Assembly (NCBI RefSeq): GCF_000280055.1
Contig: NZ_ALAB01000027.1
Span: 310,001 to 374,000 of the forward strand
Reading direction: 5' to 3'
Source of the DNA: Alishewanella aestuarii B11
GTDB taxonomy: Bacteria; Pseudomonadota; Gammaproteobacteria; Enterobacterales; Alteromonadaceae
DNA length: 64,000 nt
Each line of letters opens with the position of its first letter. Within the stretch, counting starts at the first letter, position 1. The notes under the pieces were generated by a model that saw only the letters and a list, made by a program, of their open reading frames with translations, ran no database searches and was not told the origin of the DNA. The position numbers and the translations under genes are program-made. Positions 40,905 to 51,138 of this stretch are shown in pieces.

Positions 40905-41552
40905 TTATAAACTGCGATATATATCCAGCACGCCGTTAATCACAAACTGCACGGCAATAACCGACAGGATCAAGCCGAATAGCCGGGTAATAATTTCTTT
41001 ACCGGTCTCGCCGATATAACGCACCAGTACATGCGAATAAATCATTGCCAGATAACAGGAAAAGGTCGTAATACCGATAGCCAGGAACACCGTAATAAAG
41101 TGCCACAAACTCTGCGCTTCACTGGTTAGGATCATCACGGTGGCAATGGCGCCGGGGCCTGCAATAAAGGGGATCGCCAACGGAATAATCGACACATCTT
41201 TCGCCAGCTTGCCATCCGGATGCGGCTCTTTACCTGTTGCTTCTTCGCCATCATCCAGACCTTTTTGCATCATGCTCATCGCAATACCAAACAGGATCAG
41301 GCCGCCGGCGATGCGAAAGGCTTCCAGCGTAATGCCAAATACCTTAAAAATAAAACTGCCCAGCAAACCAAATAACAAAAAGATCCCGGCCGAGACCAGG
41401 GTGGAACGTTTGGCAGCCCGCCTACGCTGAATGGCATTGGCATTTGGCAATAAGGAAACAAAGATAAAAGCCGTTGTCAGCGGGTTAACAACGACAAAGA
41501 GTGCAGTAATGGCAATTAGCCAATAATCAATTAATAAGGTTACAGACATCAT
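40905..41552 (-). CDS. MarC family inner-membrane protein
   Basis: A 215-residue protein with six helices. It has VNPLTTAFIFVSLLP, FRIAGGLILFGIAMSMMQ, SIIPLAIPFIAGPGAIATVMIL and ITRLFGLILSVIAVQFVINGVLD, all typical of the MarC (UPF0056) family. The transport role is unknown; earlier links to multidrug resistance were not upheld. An acidic linker DDGEEATGKEPHPDGKL lies between helices 3 and 4. The start is ATG 41552 or the adjacent ATG. Confidence 0.88.
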   Translation of the reverse strand: MMSVTLLIDYWLIAITALFVVVNPLTTAFIFVSLLPNANAIQRRRAAKRSTLVSAGIFLLFGLLGSFIFKVFGITLEAFRIAGGLILFGIAMSMMQKGLDDGEEATGKEPHPDGKLAKDVSIIPLAIPFIAGPGAIATVMILTSEAQSLWHFITVFLAIGITTFSCYLAMIYSHVLVRYIGETGKEIITRLFGLILSVIAVQFVINGVLDIYRSL

Positions 41553-41764
41553 CTATCCAGAGTTCAGGCGGCGGTTAAAAGGTAATAACTGCTTATTCTA
41601 GCAGAATTTTTTAAAAAACATCCTGCTATGCATACACGGGCTATCACAGCCTCTGCAAAAAAACCTGATAACACTCAAGGATTTAAATAATGTTAACCAG
41701 CTGGCACTCTTGCCAGCCTTTTTGCTACAATTGGCGCAATTTTAATCTGTACAGGAGTACGGTT

Positions 41765-42853
41765 ATGCCCGTCAGTTCGCAACACAAGGTTTATTTGCCC
41801 GCGTCGGCCCGCGATAATCAATACCTGCTGGCTGAGTTTGTTTTGTCCGATGAGTTGGTAGCCCGCTACCCGGCAAGCAGCACAGACGCCCCCTACCTAG
41901 CGCTGTATCAGGCGCTAAGCCAAAAGCTGTTTGAACTGGCCGATCAGTTTGGCCTGCGCAATGTACACCTGATTGCGAACGGTAAAACACCGGTAGTGCG
42001 CTTCCACCAGGAAGCCTATGTGCTGCAAACTGCCGAGCAAATTCTGTTTTTCTATAACCCCAGCTACCATGAAGCCCAGCATAGCTTCTATGATGCCAAA
42101 GTGCGGGCACGGAAAATTAGCCTGTTGTTTCTGGCCACCGAGCAGCCACTGCGCTCTAATGCCGCAGCCTTTCACCAGCAGGTGACGACATTACTGACCG
42201 AGCTGCGTAACCGCCTGGCATTGGCAGAGCTGAAAATCAAAGTCCGTGATCACCAGCATCTGACCTATGATTTATTCGCCAAAGCCAAAGGCAGTAAAGA
42301 AAGCTACGGCTATAAACTGCGCTCTATCGATGCCCGCTATAAAGCCCGGCAAGCTGAACTGCCGGCCCATAGCGCCCTGACTTATGTGATTGTCAATTTA
42401 CCGCTAAGCCGGCGGCTAAAAGAGCAGGTAAAGCTGGATCTGCACAGCAGCAGCCCCTATCTGCCACTATATCAGCATATCGCCGATCACTTTGTCTCGG
42501 CCTGTCAGCAAGAAAAACTGCAACATCTGGCCGTGCTGGCCAATGGTTTATTACCGCTGGTCCGCAATAGCCAGTTTGATAAAAGCAGCCAGGGCACAGA
42601 GTTGCAGATGATTGGTTTTGACCCCAGCGCCAAACAAGGCCAGCTGGTCAGCGACCTGCAGGGCGATAAGCTGGTAGAAATGATGCAGCTGATCATTTTC
42701 GCCACGCCAGACGACCAAACCGATATGGGTTATGGCCGCTTTATGAATGAAGTAGAAAGCGCGCTGCGTCGTTTTGCTAAAGCTTTGAATCTACAACCAG
42801 AGCGCGATGATTTAACGGTGCGTTTCCATCAGCATATCAGTTACCACCAATAA
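41765..42853 (+). CDS. Unknown protein with an internal duplication
   Basis: A 362-residue cytoplasmic protein that I do not recognise. Its two halves are related: PYLALYQALSQKLFELADQF then VHLIANGKTPVVRFHQ in the first, and PYLPLYQHIADHFVSACQQE then LAVLANGLLPLVRNSQ in the second, about 180 residues apart. Each is followed by an acidic or polar block and a hydrophobic LLFLAT/IIFATP strand. ATG 41765 has AGGAG upstream. The frame stays open to 41690, but that extension has no ribosome site. It stands alone between marC and the S41 gene. Confidence 0.75.
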   Translation: MPVSSQHKVYLPASARDNQYLLAEFVLSDELVARYPASSTDAPYLALYQALSQKLFELADQFGLRNVHLIANGKTPVVRFHQEAYVLQTAEQILFFYNPSYHEAQHSFYDAKVRARKISLLFLATEQPLRSNAAAFHQQVTTLLTELRNRLALAELKIKVRDHQHLTYDLFAKAKGSKESYGYKLRSIDARYKARQAELPAHSALTYVIVNLPLSRRLKEQVKLDLHSSSPYLPLYQHIADHFVSACQQEKLQHLAVLANGLLPLVRNSQFDKSSQGTELQMIGFDPSAKQGQLVSDLQGDKLVEMMQLIIFATPDDQTDMGYGRFMNEVESALRRFAKALNLQPERDDLTVRFHQHISYHQ

Positions 42854-43049
42854 CTTAGTTGATATTTGGCATCACAATAGCCATGAACAGGGTATTGTGA
42901 TGTCTTTCAATATTTCCAATCGCATTGGTATTTTCTTGACAAGCTGTTGCCTGACAAACTAGCTCAGATATCTCCCTCACCTGTCATGTAGCAAAGCCAA
43001 ATATATCATGTTACATTGCTGTAATTGATAAACTTATACTCTGATTATA

Positions 43050-44498
43050 ATGAAAAAAATTGCATTCTTTGTTTGCCTTGCCGTCTCATCGCCACTAGAT
43101 GCTGCTCATTCGCCATGGCAACAGTTGGCTAAAGCAGACCTTGATTTTATTTACCAAAATCTGAAAGACAACCATCCAGGCGTTATTGATAAACAAAATC
43201 CAGAGTTTAATCAGTGGCTGGAAAACGGTTATCGTCAAGCCGTAGACAGCATCGAAGCGGTAAGCGATTTAGATGGCGTATTAAATATCCAGCGCAAGTA
43301 TATTGCAGGCTTCGCTGACGGCCATGTTGACCTTTCATTTAGGCATCAACGCACACGTTTGCAATGGCCTGGTTTTATTATCCAAAAACAAGGAGTAGAC
43401 ACCGTTGTCACTTCCATGGCTGATGAATGGCCAACGACACTGCCACCAATTGGAGCTGTTCTCAAACAGTGTAATGGCTTAACGCCACAACAACTTTTAG
43501 TACAGCAGGTACTCCCTTACCACATACTGCTACCAGAACTGACCGCTGTACAAATAAACTATACACCGCTGATCCTTAGAATGGATGGCAGCTGGCAAGG
43601 TGAACTGCTGACAGAATGCGAGTTTACATATCAAAACAACCATGTAGTCTTGCCTCTGCATTGGCGAACCACTTCACGACAGCAATGGCTACAACATAAC
43701 GAATCAGTCAATACTAACCAAGATTTCCGGCTAGAAATGTTTGCACCGGAACATTATTGGATTAGCTTACCCACTTTCACGCCATCTGTCCCACAACAAT
43801 CACAGTTACAACAAATTACTGCAGAACTGGAGGCGTTAAAACACGCTAAGGTGATAGTTTTTGATGTCCGTGGTAATGGTGGAGGCAACTCGCAATGGGG
43901 CTTAGACTTAGCAATTGCACTTTTTGGCGAAGCTCATGTATATGACAGGTTGTTACCTATTATGGGACGGGGTATGGCGTACTGGCGAGCCAGCACGCAA
44001 AATACCGCTATGGCTGCAGAAATTGTGCAGGAAGTAGCTGAGCAATTTGGCGAAGATTCTGATATTACACTTGAATTCAAAGCATTGGCTAGTCGAATGG
44101 CTCAGCATACTGGCAAAGATTTAGTGCCGCAAAGCCTTGCCGCAACAAAAGCTGACATCAAAGCGGAATTAAGCCCATCGCTTACGTCTGCCAGGGTCAT
44201 TTTACTTACCGATGCCGTTTGCGCCAGTGCTTGTCTAGACTTTGCAGATTTTCTACTGCCGCTTGGCGCACTTCATGTAGGTCAACCTACCTTTGCTGAC
44301 ACCGTTTATATGGATATCCGTACTGTTGAGTTACCCAGTAAACTCGGTAGCCTGTCAATTCCACAAAAGGTTTACCGCAATAGACCCCGCGGTCACAATG
44401 AACCTTATATACCTGCAGGCAAATGGTACTATCAAAGCAATATTAACAATACTGCGCTACTACGTGACTGGCTATTGCAGCAATTGGCAACTGAATAA
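43050..44498 (+). CDS. S41-family peptidase-like exported protein
   Basis: A 482-residue protein with a signal peptide (MKKIAFFVCLAVSSPLDAAH). The tail-specific protease core has VIVFDVRGNGGGNSQWG (about 270-286) and LLTDAVCASACLDFADFLLPLG, whose Ser in CASAC is the expected nucleophile position. A PDZ domain is not evident. Probably periplasmic. The usual catalytic Lys is not obvious, so it may be an inactive or variant member. Base composition is lower in GC than the neighbours, which may mean acquisition. Confidence 0.75.
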   Translation: MKKIAFFVCLAVSSPLDAAHSPWQQLAKADLDFIYQNLKDNHPGVIDKQNPEFNQWLENGYRQAVDSIEAVSDLDGVLNIQRKYIAGFADGHVDLSFRHQRTRLQWPGFIIQKQGVDTVVTSMADEWPTTLPPIGAVLKQCNGLTPQQLLVQQVLPYHILLPELTAVQINYTPLILRMDGSWQGELLTECEFTYQNNHVVLPLHWRTTSRQQWLQHNESVNTNQDFRLEMFAPEHYWISLPTFTPSVPQQSQLQQITAELEALKHAKVIVFDVRGNGGGNSQWGLDLAIALFGEAHVYDRLLPIMGRGMAYWRASTQNTAMAAEIVQEVAEQFGEDSDITLEFKALASRMAQHTGKDLVPQSLAATKADIKAELSPSLTSARVILLTDAVCASACLDFADFLLPLGALHVGQPTFADTVYMDIRTVELPSKLGSLSIPQKVYRNRPRGHNEPYIPAGKWYYQSNINNTALLRDWLLQQLATE

Positions 44499-44612
44499 CG
44501 CCAGAGCTAAGTTGTCAACTTACTCACTGGCATTAAATTGACCAAACTCGTTCGGCGCTGGCTGTTTCCTTGCTGCAATCCTTGCAAGACAGACCGGCGC
44601 TATAGCGGCTTG

Positions 44613-45023
44613 CTATGGATTAGTTTGCGTCCAGTCAACTGTGCGTAACCCTGGTACCCGGCTAAACTCTCTTAGGTTATTGGTTACCACTATCAACCCC
44701 AGACTACGGGCGTGACCAGCAATCATTTGATCATAAGGACCTATTGGCTGCCCTAGTTTCGCAAGCTCGGCGCGCAATTGCCCTGTATGCTCAGCAGCAG
44801 CCTCATCATAGGGTAACACCTGCAATCGGGCGACAAAACCCTCCAGTACTTCAAGATTTTTCTCTGGCGCAGCTGACTTTTCGGCACCATAAATCAATTC
44901 CATCAGGGTTATGCTGCTAATGCTTAACTGATTCTGATGCCTGATAAAATACTCACGTACCACGGTAGGCTTATTATTGATCGTATAAATGCAGATATTG
45001 GTATCCAGCAAATACCTGATCAC
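44613..45023 (-). CDS. vapC: VapC, PIN-domain toxin ribonuclease
   Basis: A 136-residue PIN protein. It opens MIRYLLDTNICIYTINN (first catalytic Asp), has a conserved Glu in LMELIYGAEKS (about 41-51), and later Asp residues in GPYDQMIAGHARS and VVTNNLREF. These make the four-acid metal site. It cleaves RNA, often initiator tRNA in this group, when its antitoxin is lost. It starts 4 bases inside the end of vapB. Confidence 0.92.
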   Translation of the reverse strand: MIRYLLDTNICIYTINNKPTVVREYFIRHQNQLSISSITLMELIYGAEKSAAPEKNLEVLEGFVARLQVLPYDEAAAEHTGQLRAELAKLGQPIGPYDQMIAGHARSLGLIVVTNNLREFSRVPGLRTVDWTQTNP

Positions 45024-45250
45024 TTAAAAGCCTCCCGTTCTTGCTCTGCAGGTTGCTCACGCTGTTGCATAAAGTCTTCACTGACTGTCGGACCATCAAA
45101 CCAGCTCTGCCAGCTTTCACCGGCCGGCGTAATTAAGCGGGAACGGCCCAGCACCACGACTTCAACCCGGGAAACATCATCAGGCAGCGCGACTGCCTTA
45201 GGTAAACGGATAGCCTGGCTTTTGTTACTTTTAAATACGGCGGCTTCCAT
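45020..45250 (-). CDS. vapB: VapB, AbrB-type antitoxin
   Basis: A 76-residue antitoxin. The N-terminal swapped-hairpin DNA-binding domain reads AAVFKSNKSQAIRLPKAVALPDDVSRVEVVVLGRSRLITP. The C-terminal WQSWFDGPTVSEDFMQQREQP neutralises the toxin. ATG 45250 is chosen because GGAGGTGCTT immediately precedes it; the frame stays open to 45274. It overlaps vapC by 4 bases and would repress the operon. Confidence 0.92.
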   Translation of the reverse strand: MEAAVFKSNKSQAIRLPKAVALPDDVSRVEVVVLGRSRLITPAGESWQSWFDGPTVSEDFMQQREQPAEQEREAFK

Positions 45251-45370
45251 AAGCACCTCCATCTTGAAACGCAACGAACAAAAGGTATATCCAACTGGGA
45301 TATACCTTTATTCTGACACAGGCGGTAATAAACTGCAAACCACAGTATCTGATTCGCACTTTGCCAAATC

Positions 45371-48300
45371 CTAGCGCAAGCGCCACTCCTCCCGGGCAGC
45401 ATAAAGCACCGGCACCATAAAGACGCTCAGTAGCACAAACAGCATGCCGCCGAGTGTCGGTATTGCCATTGGGATCATCAGATCAGCACCGCGGCCAGTG
45501 GAGCTAAGTACCGGTAATAGCGCCAGTATCGTAGTAGCAGACGTCATTAAACAGGGGCGAATGCGTTTGGCCGCCGCCGCACACACTAACTCGTGCACTT
45601 CGGCACTGCTACTTGCCGGCCGGGCGGCAAATTGCTGTTTCAGGTAAGTCGCCATCACGATGCCATCGTCGACAGCAATACCAAATAAGGCTAAAAACCC
45701 GACCCAGACCGCGATACTCAGGTTATAGCTTTGCAGATTAAACAGCTCACGCAGATTGGCGCCAAACCACTGGCTGTTTAAAAAGTCCGGTTGTGCGAAC
45801 GCATCCAACGCGATAAAACCACCAGCCCAGGCAATGGCAATGCTGCTGAAAATCATCAGCGCGGTACTGACCTGCTTAAACTGTAAATACAGCAACATAA
45901 ACACCAAGGTCAGCGCCAGCGGCACCAACCAGCTTAGTGTCGCCGCAGCACTTTGCTGTTGCTGGTAACTGCCGGCAAACTGATAACTGACGCCAGCCGG
46001 CAATGTCAGCTCGCCCTGGCTAAGCAGTTGTTGCAAATAAGCCTCTACCTGCGCGACCGCTTCGACATCGGCGATACCACGCTCTGCGCCAAAGGTAATG
46101 TAGGCGGTTAAAAAGCTATTTTCCGAGCGGATCATCTGTGGGCCGCGCTCGTAGCGTATCTCTGCCAGTTCAATTAACGGCACACTATAGCCGGCTGGCG
46201 TCGCCACCAGTACTTGTGCTATCGCCTCCAGACTATCGCGTTGCTCGCGTTGATAACGCACCCGGATCGGATACCGCTCGCGCCCCTCGATGGTGCGACC
46301 GGCATCCATACCGGCCAGGGCAGTACTTAAGCTTTGCTGCACTTGTTGCATACTTAAACCATGCCGCGCGATTTGCTGCCGATTGGGCGTGACAATTAAA
46401 TACGGCTGGCCCACCACCCGTTCGGCATTTACGGTGAGTGGCGAAATGGCCGGGGCATCGCGCAATGCCGCCTCAAACGCCAGTGCAATCTGCTCCAGCG
46501 TGGCTAAATCCGGTGCCTGTAGCTTAATACCCATCGCCGCGCGCATGCCGGTTTGCAGCATCAGTAAACGGGTTTCGATCGGCTGCAGCTTAGGTGCCGA
46601 GGTGACGCCGGGCAACTGCGCCGCTTGCACAATTTCCTGCCAGATATCATCCGGACTTTTAATATGCTCACGCCACTGCCGGTAGGGTCGGCCGCGCGGA
46701 TCAATGATCAGCTCGCCATCGCTATCACGCATAAAGCTGTCAGTTTGCCGGTCATATTTAAAATACAGCCGCTTGCCCCGTGCGTCAGTTTTATATTCGC
46801 TGTGATATTGGATCAGCGTTTCAATCATCGATAACGGCGCCGGATCCAGCGCACTGTCGGCACGGCCAATTTTACCCACCACCGTTTTCACTTCCGGGAT
46901 AGTAGCAATCGCCTGATCCTGCTGCTGCAAAATACTTAGCGCTTCACTGATAGCGGCATGCGGCATGACCGTCGGCATCAGTAAAAAGGCCCCCTCATCC
47001 AGCGCCGGCATAAACTCCCGGCTTAATCCCGGGAAACGGTGTGCCAAGTGACTTTCGGTGCTAAGCCCCGGGATCACCCGTGCCGCCCCCAGCCAGATCG
47101 AAAGTCCGGTTAACACCACCAATAGTGGCAACAGCAAAAATGGCAGTTTAAAACGCAGGAATAACCGCAACAGCGGCAAATATAACCGCCAGAATAACCA
47201 AAAGGCCGCTAATACCAATAATAACAAGCCACTTACCAGCAACAGATTTTGCCAGAAGCCAGCCCCCGGCCCCAGTGGCAGCCAGAGCTGGGATAGCCAA
47301 ATCAATACCGTCAACAAGAGCACTAGCATTAACACGCCATGGGCACGGCGTAGCAGCATAGTGGGTATGCCTTGCAGGCGCTGCGGGATCAGGCCGCGGC
47401 ATTTTTGCGCTAACAGCGCCCTAAGCCGCGCCGGCTGTGCGGCAAACAGCCAGTACAACACCACAGGCAGCAAGGTTACCGCCAGTAACACCGCAGCTAA
47501 CAGCACAAAGGTTTTGGTATAGGCCAGAGGGCCGAATAATTTACCCTCGGCGCCAGTCATGGCAAACACCGGCAAAAAGCTAATCACGGTAGTACTGATG
47601 GCGGTAAGTAACGCAGGCCCGAGCTCGCGCCCGGCTTGCTGGATCGCCAAAGCAGCATTAAAACGCAGCCCCTGCTGTAACGTAGCTTGCCGCTGCTGCA
47701 ACAGATTCTCGGTAAAGATAATGCCCAGATCGACAATGGTACCAATGGCAATCGCGATCCCGGCTAAGGCGACAATATTCGCCTCCACCTGAAAGTAACG
47801 CATCATGATAAAGCTGACCAGCACGGTCACGGGCAGCATTAAACTCACCGCCAGTGCCGCTCTGAACTGCCACAGCACCACCAGTACAACCAGGGTGGTC
47901 AGTAAAATCTGTAACGCCAGCGTCGTCTCGAGGGTCGCGACCGTTTCATCAATCAGTAACGAACGATCATAAAACGGCACCAGCTCCACTTTACTTAAGC
48001 TTAACCACTGCGGCCAACTCTGCTGTGGATGTTGCTGTAACCAATTGCGCCAGGCATGTTGTACGCTGTCGCTTTGCTCAGTAAACTGTGCGCCGGGCAG
48101 CGGCAATTGTTGTTCTGCAGCAAAGTCACTGACCTGCGCTAAGCTGGTATCCGCCCAGTTAATAACGGCTTTTGCCGGTAAACCGGCCCGTAGCTCACTG
48201 ATACGGGTTTGCAGATTAGCAATCGCCTGTCTGGGGTTATAGCCCTCGCGCACTGTAACCACCGCACCTACCGCTTCCGCGCCGGCGACATCCAGCACAC

Positions 48301-49219
48301 CCCGTCGCGGCGCCGGGCCAAAGTTGACCTTAGCCACATCCTGTACCCGGATCGGCACATTGTCCGGCCCCAGCCTGACGACCGCCTGTTCCAGATCGGC
48401 CAGCTGTTTGACAAAGCCCTGGCCGCGGATCAGATATTCAACGCCATTTAGCTCACGGCTGCCGGCGCTGACATCCAGGTTCGCCGCCATCACCGCTGCC
48501 GTGACCTGCTCCAGTGTCACCTCAAAAAGCCGCAACAAGTTCGCGTCGACTTCTACCTGATACTCCCGCTGATAGCCGCCAATCGCCGCCACTTCACTAA
48601 TGCCTTCGGCCGTGAGCAAACCACTGCGTAAATACCAGTCTTGAATAGATCGCAGTTCATCTAAACGCCAGCCGCCAGCTGGCTTTCCCTGCGGATCCTG
48701 CCCTTCCAGCGTATACCAGAAAATTTGCCCCAGGCCGGTCGCATCCGGCCCCAGCGCCGGTTGTACACCAGGCGGTAAGGTATCAGCCGGTAAACTGGCC
48801 AGCTTTTCCAGAATGCGCGATCTGGCCCAGTAAAACTCGATATTGTCCTCAAAAATCAGCGCTATGCTGCTAAAACCAAACATCGACAGGGAGCGCACAT
48901 CTTTCACCCCCGGCACGCCCATCAGGGCGCTACTGAGTGGATAGGTCAGCTGATCTTCCACATCCTGCGGCGAACGGCCCGGCCAATCGGCAAACACAAT
49001 TTGCTGGTTTTCGCCCAGATTAGGGATAGCATCCACCGCCACCGGCTTAAGTGGCAGCTGATGCTGCCAGCCAAAGGGGGCCACGCCAATGCCAACCACC
49101 AGCAAGATCACCGAGGCCAAGAACACCAACAACTTTTGCTGTAATAACAGCGCCATAAAACGGCCGAAACCCTGCTGGTTCTCCGTCTGGCCCGCTTCAG
49201 GTTGCAAGGGTGTCGTCAT
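45371..49219 (-). CDS. cusA: CusA/CzcA-type heavy-metal efflux RND pump
   Basis: A 1282-residue inner-membrane pump, well above the roughly 1050 residues of CusA. Core motifs are DAIPNLGENQQIVFADWPGRSPQDVEDQLTYPL, GVPGVKDVRSLSMFGFSS, the proton-relay helix AIAIGTIVDLGIIF, and near the C-terminus LFGIAVDDGIVMATYL and MTSATTILALLPVLSS. The extra length comes from inserts at about 375-410 and at about 625-710, where two or more additional hydrophobic helices appear. It exports Cu(I)/Ag(I) or a related cation from the periplasm with the adaptor encoded just upstream. No outer-membrane channel gene is next to it. Confidence 0.88.
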   Translation of the reverse strand: MTTPLQPEAGQTENQQGFGRFMALLLQQKLLVFLASVILLVVGIGVAPFGWQHQLPLKPVAVDAIPNLGENQQIVFADWPGRSPQDVEDQLTYPLSSALMGVPGVKDVRSLSMFGFSSIALIFEDNIEFYWARSRILEKLASLPADTLPPGVQPALGPDATGLGQIFWYTLEGQDPQGKPAGGWRLDELRSIQDWYLRSGLLTAEGISEVAAIGGYQREYQVEVDANLLRLFEVTLEQVTAAVMAANLDVSAGSRELNGVEYLIRGQGFVKQLADLEQAVVRLGPDNVPIRVQDVAKVNFGPAPRRGVLDVAGAEAVGAVVTVREGYNPRQAIANLQTRISELRAGLPAKAVINWADTSLAQVSDFAAEQQLPLPGAQFTEQSDSVQHAWRNWLQQHPQQSWPQWLSLSKVELVPFYDRSLLIDETVATLETTLALQILLTTLVVLVVLWQFRAALAVSLMLPVTVLVSFIMMRYFQVEANIVALAGIAIAIGTIVDLGIIFTENLLQQRQATLQQGLRFNAALAIQQAGRELGPALLTAISTTVISFLPVFAMTGAEGKLFGPLAYTKTFVLLAAVLLAVTLLPVVLYWLFAAQPARLRALLAQKCRGLIPQRLQGIPTMLLRRAHGVLMLVLLLTVLIWLSQLWLPLGPGAGFWQNLLLVSGLLLLVLAAFWLFWRLYLPLLRLFLRFKLPFLLLPLLVVLTGLSIWLGAARVIPGLSTESHLAHRFPGLSREFMPALDEGAFLLMPTVMPHAAISEALSILQQQDQAIATIPEVKTVVGKIGRADSALDPAPLSMIETLIQYHSEYKTDARGKRLYFKYDRQTDSFMRDSDGELIIDPRGRPYRQWREHIKSPDDIWQEIVQAAQLPGVTSAPKLQPIETRLLMLQTGMRAAMGIKLQAPDLATLEQIALAFEAALRDAPAISPLTVNAERVVGQPYLIVTPNRQQIARHGLSMQQVQQSLSTALAGMDAGRTIEGRERYPIRVRYQREQRDSLEAIAQVLVATPAGYSVPLIELAEIRYERGPQMIRSENSFLTAYITFGAERGIADVEAVAQVEAYLQQLLSQGELTLPAGVSYQFAGSYQQQQSAAATLSWLVPLALTLVFMLLYLQFKQVSTALMIFSSIAIAWAGGFIALDAFAQPDFLNSQWFGANLRELFNLQSYNLSIAVWVGFLALFGIAVDDGIVMATYLKQQFAARPASSSAEVHELVCAAAAKRIRPCLMTSATTILALLPVLSSTGRGADLMIPMAIPTLGGMLFVLLSVFMVPVLYAAREEWRLR

Positions 49220-49222
49220 GCC

Positions 49223-51067
49223 TTAGCCCTCCGCCCCAAAACGGCGTACAATATCGCCACAGCGCAACATCATGGCGCCAAAATAGGGGTTACGTAGTTC
49301 AGCCTCGCGCTGTAACCAACTGGCCCCTTCGCCATCGCGAGCCATCGGGCAATAGGCTTCATACCAGCCATCAGCCAGTACGCCCAACTCAGCAAACCGT
49401 AATAAACCCAGGTTATGCCGGTAGAACAGTGCCCTGGCTCGTGCAATTTCAGTGACGTCCATAATTTCGCCGGCACCGGCATTTAGCGCGCTAAGCACTC
49501 TAGGGAACCGCTCAGGCCAGTCAACCGCCGCCACCGCTTGCTGCAGCGACAAAGTCGCCTGCTGCCAGTCTGCCAGATCGTCAGCCACCAACGCCTCGTA
49601 AGCTTGCGCATAAGCCTGCAGCAACACGCTTTGTGCCTCCGCCGGCACCACAAAGCCATCCGGATTTGGCACTGGTGTCGCTGCGACTTGCGGCGCGCTG
49701 TGAGTATGGGACGCCGTAGCGGTTGCATGCTGTGTAGGGGTAACAGCTGGATTTAACATACTGGGCAGGCCGCGGATTTGCAGTTCGCTATCCAGCCGGA
49801 ACGCGCCCTGCGTCACCACTAACTCACCCGCAGTGACGCCAGAGAGCAACTGATACTCTTCACCCAGACGCAGGCCAAGTTCGACCTGACGCGGTTCATA
49901 CCGCGGCTCTGCCGGATCTGGCTGGACATAAACCAGTGACTGTTTACCGGTAAAAAGTACCGCTGATGCCGGCACCAATAAGCTGGCTTTCACCTCAGCC
50001 TGAATACTGGCCTGTGCCAGCATACCGGGTTTTAATCTACCATCCGGGTTTGCCAACAACACCCGCACCCTGGCGTTACGATTGGCGATATTCAGCTCGG
50101 GCTCAATCAGTTCAATGCGGCCACTCAGCGTTTCACCAGGTAAGGCTTTCACACTTACCTCTACCTGCTGTCCGACCTGGAGTAAGGGTAATTGGGATTC
50201 AAAGGCGGCTAACTCCAGCCATAACTTATCCAGCGCCAGTACGGTAAATAATGGCTGGCCGGTGCTGACGTAAGCGCCCTGATTAACGAATTTTTCAGTG
50301 ACAATACCGCTGACCGGTGCACTGACTGTCACCGTATCCTGTAATTGCTCACGCTGCAGGATCTGCTCAATTTGCGCTGAGGGCACCCCCAATAAACGTA
50401 AGCGACGCCGTGCGCCGTCCAGGGTACTGCCCGCTGGCAAACTGCTGCGCGCCGACAACTGCTTAGCCTGCAGTAGCTCCTGCTGGATCACAATCAGCTC
50501 AGGGCTAAAAATTTCCAGCATCGGCTCACCGGCCTGCACCTGCTGCGCCGTGCGGTTAACATAAGCCTGTTCGATGCGACCGCTGGTCCAGGCGCTGATG
50601 GTTTGCACCCGGCTTTGATCGGCAACTAAGGTACCGGGTAGACTAAGGTGTTGGCTGCTGGCAGCCTGCCGTACCGGCATCACTGCGGTTTGCAACAGGG
50701 CGGCGGCTCTGGGGCTTAAGCGCAGTTCGACCTGCTCCCCGCTTACGGTGTGACTCTCTTCGGCGGCAACCGGGATCAGTGCCATACCACAGATCGGGCA
50801 GCGCTCATTCGGATCGCTAAAACGGATTTGTGGATGCATGGAGCAGGTATATTCCTGTGCCGGCTGTAATTTCGCCAGCGGATCCTGCGCCGGGCTAACG
50901 GCTGAACCCGCTGCCCCCGCATGGGCATGGCCATGGTTTTGCGCCAACAACGGCAAACTTGCTACGGATAAGCCGATCACCAGGGCAGTCATCGCCAGCG
51001 GCGTAATACCTTGCGTACTGAAGGCTCGCCATTGCCCCCGGCCATTATTTTGAGCTACCTGAAACAT
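49223..51067 (-). CDS. cusB: CusB-type membrane fusion protein with metal-binding domain
   Basis: A 614-residue periplasmic adaptor. A signal or anchor segment lies near residues 20-42, then a His-rich patch (HGHAHAG). YTCSMHPQIRFSDPNERCPICGMALIPV (about 73-100) is the heavy-metal-binding domain with two Cys pairs. The hairpin and lipoyl halves follow at 140-240 and barrel domains at 240-420. The last 110 residues (about 500-614) are an extra helical domain with a Met/Cys-containing end, not usual in CusB. It starts upstream of the pump gene, with 3 bases between. Confidence 0.85.
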   Translation of the reverse strand: MFQVAQNNGRGQWRAFSTQGITPLAMTALVIGLSVASLPLLAQNHGHAHAGAAGSAVSPAQDPLAKLQPAQEYTCSMHPQIRFSDPNERCPICGMALIPVAAEESHTVSGEQVELRLSPRAAALLQTAVMPVRQAASSQHLSLPGTLVADQSRVQTISAWTSGRIEQAYVNRTAQQVQAGEPMLEIFSPELIVIQQELLQAKQLSARSSLPAGSTLDGARRRLRLLGVPSAQIEQILQREQLQDTVTVSAPVSGIVTEKFVNQGAYVSTGQPLFTVLALDKLWLELAAFESQLPLLQVGQQVEVSVKALPGETLSGRIELIEPELNIANRNARVRVLLANPDGRLKPGMLAQASIQAEVKASLLVPASAVLFTGKQSLVYVQPDPAEPRYEPRQVELGLRLGEEYQLLSGVTAGELVVTQGAFRLDSELQIRGLPSMLNPAVTPTQHATATASHTHSAPQVAATPVPNPDGFVVPAEAQSVLLQAYAQAYEALVADDLADWQQATLSLQQAVAAVDWPERFPRVLSALNAGAGEIMDVTEIARARALFYRHNLGLLRFAELGVLADGWYEAYCPMARDGEGASWLQREAELRNPYFGAMMLRCGDIVRRFGAEG

Positions 51068-51138
51068 AAAACACCCTATACCAAAAAAACAGACTCAGTC
51101 GCAGCGTGCTGCGACTACCAGACATATCAGGTACAGGC

